Shown here one piece after another: positions 8,870 to 19,530 of a DNA stretch of 33,912 bases. Source of the stretch: Blastocladiella britannica (lineage: Eukaryota; Blastocladiomycota; Blastocladiomycetes; Blastocladiales; Blastocladiaceae); contig MU624647.1 of the NCBI GenBank assembly GCA_025349905.2, forward strand, positions 2,102 through 36,013, written 5' to 3'. Under the pieces are notes generated by a model that saw only the letters and a program-made list of their open reading frames with translations, had not been told where the DNA came from and searched no databases. The position numbers and the translations under genes are program-made. Positions within the stretch are counted from its first letter, which is position 1. Each line of letters opens with the position of its first letter.

Positions 8870-9591
8870 CTTTATATTTCTCGAAATGTATGAATGGGTC
8901 AGCGAGTTCCCATGTCCCCTCTTGAAGAGAAAAGCTGGTCTCGGTCCAGGTGCCAGAGTGGCTTGTTGCAGCAGACGGACTTCTTGTGTGAAGAAAATGC
9001 TGAAGAAGCGAAAAAAGCTCAAGTGCTCAGCAGCAGCAGCCATTTCTTTTCTCTCTCGCCTCTCCCCATCCCATTTGTCAGGCAGGCCACGGCGATAGGA
9101 CCATTTTCCTAACTAACGCGTACTTGTCCAACAGTACTCGCACTCGGAACACTATCATCGTACGATACTTTTTCATTATTTTGTTTTCATCACCGCGATC
9201 AAGATCGGGCTCTTTCTATAATTTTTTCTGTTTTGTTGCGGTCTCCCCTCCGCACTATCCCATGTGCGACTTTCACCGTGCATCGCATCGCGTTGCCGTG
9301 CGCGCTTTGTGTTTTGTGTAAATGAAAAAAAAGCGACGCCAAAGAAGTGAGTGGCGGCGCCGCAAGTGGGTTTGCGTGGAGGTCTCTGCTTTGCTTTTTT
9401 TTTTTTTGCTTTGCTTTTTACCATTGCATACTTCTCTTTTTCGTTACTCTCCCCTCCTCCTCAAGGCAGAAAAAGAAAGACAAAAAAAGAATACTCACCA
9501 TCCACAATATCTGCCACGCAGCTTGACCGAATCTTGGACCGAACCAAGCAAAACTGAACGAGTGAATAAAAAAAAAAACGGAACGAGAACC
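8870..9591. promoter_or_regulatory. Divergent promoter and leader region, IPK gene / RRM gene
   Basis: 722 bp between divergent start codons. The right half is strongly pyrimidine-rich on the plus strand (about 9388-9462, with a run of T at 9404-9417) and ends in an acceptor-like AAGGCAG at 9463-9469, which could be a 5'-UTR intron of the RRM gene. A-rich runs precede the ATG at 9592. No convincing gene is seen; the short frames here lack recognisable motifs. Confidence 0.5.
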
Positions 9592-12500
9592 ATGCTCGCC
9601 CGTGCCGCCAACTCGCCGCCGCCGCCGACAACGACTGCAACGACTGCGGTGTCCTCTTCTTCCACTTCTCCTGCGGGCCGCTCACGCACACTCGTCCTTT
9701 CTGACCAGCTCGAGATTGGCTTTGACGAGGTCTTCTCCCCCACCACCACCACCAAGCTCTCGACCGCTGGAACCGTGCTCTCGTCACTGACGGCTGATCT
9801 CCCCGATCTCATTCCGACGCTGTCGAGCCGCGGCAGCAACAACAGCAGCGGCAGCAGCAGCCCCGCGGACAAGCGCAATTCGGGGTACTATGACGATGAC
9901 GAGGAGGATGTCGGGGACCTGTTCCACACCTACCGCGGATCGGGCTCGTCGTCGTCGCTGCTCACTGGCAACGGCAACGGCAACGGCACCAGCAGCGGCA
10001 ATCGCGGCGGATCCGCCACCACCGTGTGGGGCTCGTCCACATCAACCTCGCTCCCGCACCACGGGATCGCAGAGTCGGCGCCGGCCACGCCGTTCATGGA
10101 TGCTCGTGCGCGTCGTCTCGCACAGCTGCTGGACCCCGTGAGTGTGCAAGACGGCCTCACCTCATCGGCGACTGACCCCGCTCCTGCTGTGTCATCGACT
10201 GGCCCTGCTGTTTCCGGCCATTTCCTGGATGTGGGCGTGTCAACTTCCCCGCCCCTGCCGTACAACAGCAACGGAGATCCCTCGGGTATGGGTCTGACCG
10301 CCCCGGTTTCGCCGTCCATGACCATGGGTAGCATGTATAGCGGCGCTGGCACCGCTGCCGCGCAGCAGTACTCGCATGCCATGCTCAAGTACCACTCAGG
10401 CTACGATGCGCGCGCCGTGTCGCCGCCCACCTCGACGATCTCGGTGCGTCCTGGCTACTCGCTCGCTTCAGCGCCGGGGTCTCCTCCGGGCATGGGCTTG
10501 CCGCGGCCGTACCCAGTGTCGTCGTCGGTGGCGACGTCGGCGACAGGATTCGCAAACCGCGGCACCTCGCGCCCGCTACCGTCCATGTCCATGTCCCTCC
10601 CAACGTCCCCAGCCATGAGCCGCGGCGGTCGCGGAGCAATGCAGTACTCGGGTGGGTACACGCTCGGATCGTATGCGTCGTCGTCGGTGGCCCCCTCGGG
10701 CGCCGCCAGCCCCACTTTTTCGACCATGCGCTCTCCGCCAACCATGGCCATGCGATCGGCCGATCATGCAGCACTGACCGCCGCTGCGATGGCCCATGCT
10801 GCCGCTGTATCTGCCTCATCGCTCCCCATGTATTCGCCGATTTATGGCGGCCATCACACCAGCCTTTCTGCGATTGCGCCCGAGTGGCACCCAATTGGCG
10901 CGAGCGGTGGTGGCGGCGCGCTTGGGCTTGTTCATGAGGAGGATGACTCGGCCAGCCTCGGCGATGTTGGTGCGCGCACTACCGGCGGTGCCGATGATGA
11001 CATTGCGTCTCAGGAGAGCGGCGAGGTTCGCTCTGAATTGCCGCTTCGGATGCGGTTGCTGGTATGATGTATTCCTTTTCTCGCGCATTAGTTAGTTCAA
11101 CGAGCTAACTTGAGCAACAAAAATAAATGGATACATAGGACTTGCACAAGGAACCAGAGTCGGCTCCCGAGTTTGCCGTCAGACAACAGCAACAGCAACA
11201 CCAGCAGCAGCCGCCGCATCAGCGGCAGCGCTCAAGCGTGGAACCCGTCACGGTCGCCACGTCCACGGCTGTCGTGGAGCTCAACCAGGCGCCAAAGCAC
11301 ATATACGTGTCGGACTTGCCGCCCATGGTGGACGAGATGATGCTCCGCCGTGCCTTCCGACGCTACGGGCGCATCGACGACATCCGCCTGTCCAAGACCA
11401 AGGCCTCTGGCGCGCTCAATGGTGTCGCTTACGTCAAGTTTGCCTTCAGCGACAGTGTGACGCGCGCGATCGAGGGCGATGGCGGCGACGTGACCATCAA
11501 CGGCAAGGTGATCAAGGTTGCGGCCACCGACCCGACTGAGAACCCGACCAAGAAGCTGTTCTTCGCCAACGTGTGGGACCTCACGCAGCACGATCTGTTG
11601 CCGATTTGCACCCAATTTGGCGAGGTGACGCAGGTGGACGTTGTGGCCGACCGCGGGATGATGTATGTGCACTTTGTGCGTCTCGACGAGGCGCTGGCGG
11701 CGCACCGCGCGCTGCAAGGGCTCACCATCAACAACCGGTATGTGCGGGTCGAGTTTGGGCAGTCGGCGGCCAACTACGAGACGCAGCGGCAGCACCACCA
11801 CCAACACCAGCACCACCAGCATCACTCGCACCACCAACACCAGCCTCAGCACCAGCAGCATCAGCACGGATGGAGCAGTGGCGGCGGCAACAATGGTGGC
11901 GGGCACCCGTACAACCAGCACCAGTACCAGCAGCGCTCCCATGACACTGGCTACTACAGCGGGCACCCCTCGGCGTATGCGTCTGGAGCTTCGTCGCGGG
12001 CAGGGTCGGCGCCCCACTCTGCATCGACCACGCCTTACTCGACCCGTCTCGCTGGGCCACCGATGGACCGCGGTAAAGAATCTCGTTCCGCCACGAGACC
12101 GTCTTCCCCGACGCAAGGAGCTACGGATCCACGGGCCCCCTATGGCTGGCACGAGGAGGCCATGCCCAGCGGGCTTGCGCCGTCGTATCCGTCCAGTGCC
12201 ATGACGAGCCCGACGCTACGTGGAGCTGCTGCTGCGAGCGCTGCGCGGTCTGTGCCACCTTCTGCGGCACCTTCACCGCCGCTATCGCCCCAGTCAACGC
12301 GCGATCCCCGGTCACAGCAACAGCAACAGGACGCTCGTCCGTCTGCCGAGTCCATGTCCGCGATCGAGTCGATGGCCGAGACCCGTGCCATCCAGCAGCA
12401 GCAACAGCAGCAGCAGCACATGATGGCGGCAGCCGCGGCCATGCACCCGGGATACATGCCCATGTACCACCCGCACTCGTACGCGGCGGCGATGGCGGCA

Positions 12501-13127
12501 GTGGCGGCGGGCATGCCGATGGGTCCGCCGCCTGGGTTCACTGGCCCGTACTTTGATCCCGCCACCGGTATCTTGATGGGCCCACTGCCGCCTCACATTG
12601 CAGCTGCGGCCATGGCGACGGCATCGTCTCGCTCGGGTCCTCCCACCACCGCTGCCGGGGGCCCGCCTGGCCTCGCTGGCTCCCTACCGGCGGCTCTGCA
12701 GCAGCAGCAGCAGCAGCAGACAAGCGGCCCGGCAAGTGTCCCGAACAGCGCGGCGATGGGACAGCCGTCCACGTACCCTGCACCTCCCCACCCGTACATG
12801 CACATGGGTCCCGATGGACCGATGGGCCTCCACCCGATGCCGTACTACCTGCCTCCGCCCGGTGCTCAGCAATTCCCGGGCCTCGCGCCGCCTCCACCTC
12901 CCCCGCAAGGTGTGCGGATGTCAGCGGCTGCTACTGGTAGCGGCCAGCTTGCTGCCGACAAGGTGTACCATCCTCCATACTACTACTCGACGCACCCACA
13001 CCAGCATTCCTCTGGCGGTATGACTTCGATGCCGCCGACGCCAGCTGGCGGTGCGCGCGCGGTCGGCGAGTCGGCCGCGGTCATCACGGACGCTGATGTC
13101 GTTGGTGCCAACGCACCCCAGGCTTGA
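9592..13127 (+). CDS. Large RNA-binding protein with two RRMs and Gln/His-rich regions, 1152 aa
   Basis: Exons 9592-11061 and 11139-13127 (1470+1989 nt). The 77-bp intron starts GTATGA, ends CATAG and has a branch-like CTAAC at 11105-11109. The ATG at 9592 follows an A-rich leader; the upstream open frame looks like UTR. Residues 1-490 are low-complexity Ser/Thr/Gly/Pro. RRM1 is about 543-620 (RNP2-like KHIYVSDLP, RNP1-like NGVAYVKF); RRM2 is about 627-699 (KKLFFANVWD; RGMMYVHFVRLDEA). Then comes a His/Gln stretch (about 706-740), several poly-Gln runs and Pro/Met/Ala-rich sequence to the end. Two close RRMs inside long disordered arms fit a fungal mRNA-fate regulator (Mei2, Mrn1/Nrd1 or Whi3-like designs). 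I cannot assign the family; no third, C-terminal Mei2-type RRM is visible. Confidence 0.82.
11062..11138 (+). other. Intron joining the two halves of the RRM gene
   Basis: 77 bp, GTATGA...CATAG, with CTAAC about 30 bases before the acceptor. If retained, the first half would stop at a TGA two codons into the intron (11065-11067), giving a protein without RRMs. Confidence 0.8.
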
Positions 13128-13393
13128 TCTCTTTTGTCAATTTTGACTCGTTCCTCATTTCCTTCCTTCACCTCCCACACGCACTGCCTCTTTTTCCCTC
13201 TCTATGATTTTGTCGATCAATCGCTTCCCATGTTTATTGCACGCATCCCACTTTTTTATTTCCCCTCAGCACTTTGAATTGTTTTATTCATGACCATGTT
13301 TATCAAGCACCATTTCATTTCTTAATTATCAGTTTGGATCAAGGGATTTTGCCGTCAATCGTAAAGAGTGAGGAGCGAGACTGTGCCCCAAAG

Positions 13394-14422
13394 TCAATCT
13401 CGCAAGTTGGTATGCACCCGCAACACATCCTCGCAGTCCTCCAGGGTCTCGAGCGCCCGCGTCAAGTCCTTGACCTTCTCGGGCTGCTGCTCCGGCCAGT
13501 CCACCAAGTAATCGTCGCTCACCACCGAGTACACGAGCTCAACGCCCACCACATCGAACCCGTGTGACGACAGAGCCGCCGAAACAGACGCCGCGTCGGC
13601 CACGGGCGTCAATGCCGTGTACGACCCCGTCGGCGCTGCCATCGGATCATCCAGTGGAGCATCGATCGCACGCACCACGTCTTCGGCCCCAGCGTCCGCG
13701 GCGGCGTCCATCACCGCCTCAAAGAACGCGTTCTCCTGGGCAGGCGACACCGCTCCGTCTCCCTCGGCGCGTTCCGGCGGAGCCACGGTTACCGCTCCCC
13801 GGCGCACAAACAAGTACGCGACGGCGCCGAAACTGCCGTTGGCTTTTGTAAACGCTTTGCGCACCGATTGCACGGCGCGGTTGGTGTTATCGGTGAGCAC
13901 TTCGACCAAGATCGCGACGCCGTGGACGGTGCCGCCGTACGTGGCGGTAGTGAGAGCCGTAGTAGTAGTACCGGCGGCGCCCGTCGCTTTGGCAATGGCG
14001 GTTCCGATCGTGGCCGACGGCATATTGGCCGCGCGGGCCTTGGAGAGTAATGTGGCCAGCGTCGCGTTCGTGGACGGGTCGGCGTTGCCATTGGATGCTG
14101 TCCATTATATAACGCCAATTGTCGTCATGGTCAGGCCCAATATCCAACCAATATGAACTGGTATACCCTTGATCGCGGCCATGATTTCCCGGCCCAGACG
14201 CGAGAATACCAGCGCGCGTTTCTGGTCCGAGTCGCCCTTTTTGTGCCGAATCTTAGACCACTTGTTGTGGCCTGCGCTCCGAGTTTGCACTGCAGCAAGC
14301 ATTGCTGCGGGCGGTGGTGGCTGTAATTGTTGTCGGAGGTGCACGCCTGCTAGAAACGGTCGGGCGGCCGTCCGCACATTTGCCATTGGCCGGCCAAGGG
14401 CTGGACGCAGGAATGAAAGCAT
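13394..14422 (-). CDS. TACO1: TACO1/YebC-type mitochondrial translational activator, 319 aa
   Basis: Two exons: 14422-14167 and 14097-13394 (256+704 nt), with a 69-bp intron (GTATAC...GGACAG). After an N-terminal presequence rich in Arg/Ala/Leu with no acidic residues, the YebC signature appears: SAGHNKWSKIRHKKGDSDQKR, then FSRLGREIMAAIKASNGNAD, ANMPSATIGTAIAKATG and VHGVAILVEVLTDNTNRAVQSVR. YebC proteins bind the ribosome and relieve stalling; the mitochondrial member TACO1 supports translation of COX1. The presequence predicts the mitochondrial matrix. The 29 bp between the trehalase stop and this start codon mean its promoter probably lies within the trehalase 3' end. Confidence 0.92.
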
Positions 14423-14451
14423 GATATGTATATTGAAGTGAGCGATTTTTG

Positions 14452-17209
14452 TTATTCCAAGAATACCTTGTCCGGAGGCGAGAGCACGCCGAGCTTGCGC
14501 TTGAGACCCGTGTCGAGATACGACAGCCCGACTTGGTACTATATAAAAGTGTCAGTATCCACAGTCCTCCAACAAAAAAGACGACGCACCGAGGCATTCA
14601 TCCATCCAAACCCTTCCCGCGGGACGCACTTGAAATCGGTGCCGACGTTCCCGTACTCGACCGTGAGAATGTGGTTGAGCGACACCACATCGAATTTCTC
14701 GGGCACCGTGCCGTTAAAGTCCACAAACGCCTTGGTGATGGTGTACAGCCACCGGTACGCCAGCCGCACCGCTTCCGCCTTGTACCCGTACCGCGCGAGC
14801 CCCGTCCACGCGAGCATCTGGTGCGGCGCCCACCCGAACGGGTAATCCCACTGCCGCGATGGCCGATCGAGCGAGATGGATCCGCGCGACTCCTCGCTCC
14901 CCGCCACCAACCCGCCCAGCTCTTCAAACTTGGGCAGCGCCTGGTGTACTTGCACGCTAGCTTGCTCGGGAGTGGCCACGCCCGCCCACAACGTCCAGAG
15001 GGTGGTGACCGACTCGTAAGGGGACTGTTGCTGCTGCTTGAAATCGTAGTCGACAAACATGCCTGCGTCCGGGTTCCACTGCAGGTCCGTCATGGCGCGC
15101 TTGCGGCGCTCGGCCCGGCGGCGCCACGCCTCGGACGATTCCCACACGCAGTCGTCCGTGGCGCGCAGCGGCGCCGGCACCGACGTGCGTGCCATATCGG
15201 GCGTGAACAAGTCCGCAAACTCGGCGCCCAAGGCCGTCGGCAAGTCCGGCGTCACTGCGACGGCGCCATCCGGTTTGGCACGCTCCGAGAGCTCCTCGTC
15301 CAGCGCGTCGTGTGCCAGCACGCCCGACAGACTCCGCCACGCCACGGGAACCGGCACCCGGCGGCGAGTCGCCGTCGAATCGCTAGTACTGGTCGCATCG
15401 AGAACGCCCACCAGCTCAATCATTTCGGCAATGTCCATCTCGTACTTGTGCAACAGCGCGTTGAGGTCGACCGTGAGCAAGTCGGCGCACCGCTTTTCCA
15501 GCCGGTACGTGGTGTCGTGGCCCGACTCGCGGACGGCGCGGTCGTGCTTAAAGTATTCGTCGAGCTCGGGCTCGCTGAGCGCCTGCATAGCGTACATTTC
15601 CGCGTACCGCGTGACCGGAATCCCGTGCTTGACCGCATAGGGTTCCAAGATATGGGTGAAGTGCGACGACTCGGTCTCGGGCGGCATGCCAATCCCCGTG
15701 GTGTGGTACACCGACAGTCCTGACCCGGCGTGCCACCGCGGCGCCGCGGTCCACACCGTGTAGTATTCGCGTACCGCAAACAGCAGGACGCGCCGCAGCC
15801 ACGCCACCGGATCGCCGAAATGGGCTACGGCATGATGATCGATACCACCACTAACGGCTTGGTTGGGCGCGGTCCAGTGCTGGGTCACGGCGCGCGCCAT
15901 GTCCGTCAAGAACGGCGGCTGCGACCGCGTCAGGTAGTACGACCGGTTGGCGTTCAGGATCTTGCCGTAGTGGTGGATCTGGTAGCAGAAGTTGTCGACC
16001 ATGTGCTTGCCCATATCCCAGCGGCCGTCCACCACCAGGCCCAGGGTCTCAAAGTAGCTGTCCCAGCCGTACATTTCGTTGAACCGACCGCCGGGAACAA
16101 TGAATGGGACCCCGCGCCAGGGACCGCTGGTGCCGTCGCCCATGCCGCTCACGTCGATCGTCGCGGTGGCTACCGTCGCCGCTGCAGCGCTCGCGGGCGA
16201 GGTGGGGGATGTCGGCTGCGACATGAGCGTGTGGAGATCGGTGCGGTACAAAGCCAGTGACAGGATGCCCGGGTGCTCGTCCAGCGTCTTGACGTACTCG
16301 GGCGACGGGTTGGGCGGAAGGACGTGCACTTGCAGCCCCCAGTCGGTGGTGGCCATCACCTGGCGGTAGTACGCCTGGCCAATGTGGTCCTCGTAAGGCA
16401 CGTAAATCTTGTAGCTCTGGTCGTGCGAGCGGTTTTTCGGGTCCTGGCAGATCACTTGCAGTCCCTTGCGGTCGATCGCCCGAGTGAGGCCCGCCTATAT
16501 TCATATCATTTTTTTGCATACGTCAAAAAATGATCAAGAAAAAGGGAAAAAAATGAGAAAAGCGGACCCAGAAATGCGTGGAAATGGTGCGGCTCAAGCG
16601 AGCCACCGGATTCTCGTTCAGCGCTGACTCGGCCACCACGATGAACCGGCGGCCCGAGTCCTTGGCGCGGGCCAGTTCCTGGAGCAGGTTGCTCAGGACG
16701 TAGGTCCCACGCACGTCGTACCGGCGAAACCCACCGGAAGCGGCCGATCCGAGGGCCATGGCCTTGGGCCCCATGTCCTTGACCGTGATCTGGAAATCGC
16801 CGTCGGTATCCTCCTGGGCCAGGATACGCTGCTCGGTCTCGGCCACATCAATCACAAACATGCGCTCGCTCGATGTCAGCTTGGCGTCATGGGACGACCG
16901 GCGGTATCGGCCGTTGTTCGTGTCAGCAACCGGAAGCCGGACTTCTTTTCCAGTCTTAAGGACTTCCGTAGCGGAAGCAGAGGGCTGCGCGCCAATCGCC
17001 CGGGCGTCACGGGTCGCGGACAGGACGTGGGAGGGGATTTCGGGCATCGGCACCGCCGGCTCGAGGGCCTGTGCTGCCTCTGGGCTCATGTACGCCCCGC
17101 GCTATGTTATTTTGTTAAGTTTTCGGCAGGAATGCACGCAAAACCCGCTCTAATGGCCGCGTACGGTGGTGACGGAGCGCACACGGCGCAGCCCAGACGT
17201 GTCGGTCAT
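14452..17209 (-). CDS. NTH1: Neutral trehalase (GH37), 856 aa
   Basis: Four exons: 17209-17165, 17101-16568, 16494-14590 and 14538-14452 (45+534+1905+87 nt, all phase 0); introns 63, 73 and 51 bp. It hydrolyses trehalose to two glucose in the cytosol. Both family signatures are present: PGGRFNEMYGWDSYF and QWDYPFGWAPHQ. Residues 112-119 (EDTDGDFQ, followed by ITVKD) form the EF-hand-like calcium loop specific to neutral trehalases. Basophilic (PKA-like) kinase sites are LRRVRS (spanning Ser12 in the 15-codon first exon) and YRRSS (82-85). cAMP/PKA plus calcium activation is known for this family in fungi and likely here. The last exon supplies the conserved C terminus YQVGLSYLDTG. A shorter product could start at the ATG at 17089, but the 63-bp intron and frame favour the longer form. 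Confidence 0.92.
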
Positions 17210-17310
17210 GTTAAGAATTCAGTATGGCAATTAAAGTTGATTATGGGTGTCAAAGAGATTGGGCGGAGACGGGATGCGATAGGCAAAAATGAAAAACCCA
17301 TCAAGAGAGG

Positions 17311-18396
17311 CTATTCCCTGATCGTCGCCTTGATCCGATACGCGCGATAAAAGAACCGCATGTTCTCGATCCGCACCGGGTACTCTGCTGCCTCCCCGTC
17401 CGCCACGCGCCACCACCGCGCGTCGTCGCCGGCCACGCGCTCAAGGCCCGGCAGCATGTCCAGGAACACGGTGATCTTGTACTCGCGCGATCCGATCTGA
17501 ATGTCCGAGAACGACCCGGCCGAATCGCACACCCACAGGATCGCTCCGGGCCGCATGGTGCGCGTCAGCTTCGTCACAAACTGTAATGCGCCGGCCCGCG
17601 ACTGCACAAACAGTTCGTTCAGCGTAAAGAAGAGCGTGACCAGCGGTGCGGCTGTCAATGCCGGCGCAAGCGATGCCAGCGCGTCTGGTTGAAGGACATC
17701 GGCTTGCATGAACCGGTGTGAGACGACGACGCGTCCTTGCCCCTCCTCGGGTGCTGTTGGTGATGGTGGTCCCAGCGCCGTCTGGAGCCGCTCCAGCACG
17801 TCAGAAAAGTCGCCAATGTCGATCGACAGCATCTGAAGCGGGTCATTACTTTCACCCTCCGCTCCAAGACGACGCGTCCTCCAGAAGAACCCAAACGCCG
17901 CGAGCTCCGATCCCGCGCCGCCACCAATTGAGACCACCGGGTGGGTTCGGCACGCGTCGAGCGCGGCCGCAATGGCCGGCACGTCGCGCACGAGGTCCAG
18001 GTACGCCAGCGCGCGGCCCGAGATGTACCGTGCCGAGTACGTGGCCACAAGCGCCGGGTCACCAAAGATGCCCAAGAAATCGCGCTCGTAAAAAAGCTGC
18101 TTGATGCGCTGCAGGCGCTCTAGGTAATCGGGATGCGCTAGTTCGGTGCCAAACACGGATGCGAGAACGCGTAAAAGTGCGCAATGGTCTTCCAAGTGCG
18201 GCGACACTACCTCAAATGACGCGTTATTTGGTGCGATGGTTTTTGGTTTCGGTTTTGGTGGTGCGGCCAAGAGTTTGGCGGCGGCAGCCATGGAGAGTGC
18301 CGGCGTGGCCACCTGACGCGTATTTTGCTGCTGCTGTGGCACGCGTTTTGGCTCTGCGGCGCCGCGGGCCTTGGGTGTCGTCCGCCGTGGTGGCAT
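17311..18396 (-). CDS. BMT6: 25S rRNA uridine-N3 methyltransferase-like protein (BMT6-like), 361 aa
   Basis: Single exon, ATG at 18396-18394, TAG at 17313-17311. The N terminus is basic (PPRRTTPKARG), suitable for nucleolar targeting. The body has DYLERLQRIKQLFYERDFLG followed by ARYISGRALAYLDLV, then the SAM motif VVSIGGGAGSELAAFGFF. Later blocks are LSIDIGDFSDVLERL, FMQADVL, LVTLFFTLNELF and PGAILWVCDSAG. This order and length agree with the BMT6-type fungal methyltransferases that modify a uridine of the large-subunit rRNA; the exact target base is inferred. The start is chosen because the extra upstream codons of the open frame look like leader. It lies 101 bp upstream of trehalase on the same strand and is divergent from RPL26. 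Confidence 0.78.
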   Translation of the reverse strand: MPPRRTTPKARGAAEPKRVPQQQQNTRQVATPALSMAAAAKLLAAPPKPKPKTIAPNNASFEVVSPHLEDHCALLRVLASVFGTELAHPDYLERLQRIKQLFYERDFLGIFGDPALVATYSARYISGRALAYLDLVRDVPAIAAALDACRTHPVVSIGGGAGSELAAFGFFWRTRRLGAEGESNDPLQMLSIDIGDFSDVLERLQTALGPPSPTAPEEGQGRVVVSHRFMQADVLQPDALASLAPALTAAPLVTLFFTLNELFVQSRAGALQFVTKLTRTMRPGAILWVCDSAGSFSDIQIGSREYKITVFLDMLPGLERVAGDDARWWRVADGEAAEYPVRIENMRFFYRAYRIKATIRE

Positions 18397-18581
18397 TTTA
18401 TATTGAGCGCCAAAGTTAAAAAAATCCCGGGCAGTTTCCGCCCTCAGGAAGCAACACAGCACGCGCGAAAAACGTGATGCAAAAAAAAAAATTCGGGCTC
18501 ACTTCCGACTTGCCGTTAATTTTTGGATTTCCCTCTCCTCGGCCATCTGTCGTCTCCCTCACCTCAAGCCGCCATATCACA
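18397..18581. promoter_or_regulatory. Divergent promoter of BMT6-like gene and RPL26
   Basis: 185 bp between divergent start codons. The RPL26 side is a pyrimidine-rich leader (ttggatttccctctcctcgg onward), as is common for ribosomal-protein mRNAs. A run of A at 18480-18490 sits mid-way. Both neighbours serve ribosome production, so shared control is plausible, but no known factor site is recognised. Confidence 0.45.
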
Positions 18582-19395
18582 ATGAAGTTCTCCAAGGGTA
18601 TACTTCTCTTGCTTTTTTCCAGTAACAATAACGAAACGTGTGCGCTCGAATGACAAGTGTGCTTCAAGCACGCCCTCGTCCCCCCCTTTTTGCAAAAAAA
18701 AACTGTTGTTGCTGTTGTATTGCGCGTTACCTCCATTATCGAAAAAACAGTATTGGTGGTTGGTTGGTTGCTGGGCTGTCCAAAACCTCTCCTGGTCATT
18801 TTTGATGGTCACAACAAAACAATAACAACAGCAAAGAAAGTGAAAATGTAAAGAAAATGGGGAAGAGGTTCTATTGCGCACATGAATCGGTTATTCTTAA
18901 ACGAAATATCTTGCGATTCATGGAGACTAATTGAGTGTCGTCCTGCATTGTTTTGCAGACGTGTCCTCGTCTCGCCGCAAGAGCCGCAAGGCTCACTTCT
19001 CGGCCCCATCGCACGCGCGTGCCATCCTCATGTCGGCGTCCCTCTCCAAGGAGCTGCGTGAGAAGCACGGCGTATGTATTTTTATATTCTTTTCTCATTC
19101 AAACGTAAATTAACACGAAGAGAACATGTAAAAGGTCCGCGCCATGCCCATCCGCAAGGACGACGAGGTGACCATTGTCCGCGGCAACTTCAAGTCGCAG
19201 TCGGGCAAGGTTGTGCAGGTGTACCGCAAGAAGTTTGTGATCCACATTGAGCGCATTGTTCGCGACAAGGTCAACGGCACGTCGGTGCCCGTCGGCATCC
19301 ACCCCTCGAACGTGCAGATCACCAAGCTGTACCTCGACAAGGACCGCAAGGCCGCCCTCGAGAAGAAGGCTGCTTCCCGCGCTGCCAGCGAGTAA
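18582..19395 (+). CDS. RPL26: Ribosomal protein uL24 (RPL26), 129 aa
   Basis: Three exons: 18582-18597, 18959-19071 and 19135-19395 (16+113+261 nt). The first exon encodes only MKFSK plus one base; the 361-bp intron 1 is far longer than any other intron in the window and intron 2 is 63 bp. The protein matches eukaryotic L26 throughout: [38 protein letters not shown], the KOW segment [20 protein letters not shown] and [19 protein letters not shown]. It is a structural protein of the large ribosomal subunit near the exit tunnel. The length is close to other eukaryotic L26 proteins. An ATG plus a few codons followed by a long intron is a frequent architecture of ribosomal-protein genes, allowing intron-based control. 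Confidence 0.95.
18598..18958 (+). other. Long (361 bp) first intron of RPL26
   Basis: GTATAC...TTTTGCAG. AT-rich, with a C/T tract (about 18678-18695), several T- and A-runs and GTTGTTGCTGTTG-like repeats. A perfect 9-bp inverted repeat lies just before a branch-like CTAAT (18927-18931). I see no confident C/D snoRNA boxes (a TGATGG is present but no paired CTGA) and no convincing H/ACA layout. Confidence 0.75.
18881..18922 (+). repeat. Inverted repeat/hairpin in RPL26 intron 1
   Basis: CATGAATCG at 18881-18889 and its exact complement CGATTCATG at 18914-18922 enclose a 24-nt AT-rich loop. The stem ends a few bases before the presumed branch site and about 36 bases before the 3' splice site, a position where a hairpin could influence splicing. 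Confidence 0.6.
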
Positions 19396-19530
19396 ATTTC
19401 CCTCAATATAATTTCGTTGGTTTTGGGTTCAAAAGAAAAACAAACTCTTTTTTTTCATAAAAGGGTGGGGAATAGAACACTCGAGCTGGCACGAAGAACA
19501 AGGATATACAGTCGGCAACAATGGAGCGCC

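Noticed and set aside
9322..9591. 90-residue N-terminal extension of the RRM protein
   Set aside because: Rich in Lys/Phe runs from homopolymer leader sequence; a possible 5'-UTR splice acceptor lies within it.
14449..15723. 424-aa plus-strand open frame
   Set aside because: Antisense to the trehalase catalytic domain; no family motifs, Arg/His-rich composition typical of GC-rich shadow frames.
18598..18958. snoRNA within the RPL26 intron
   Set aside because: A TGATGG and an AGACTA resemble C and H boxes, but the paired D or ACA boxes and a second hairpin are missing.
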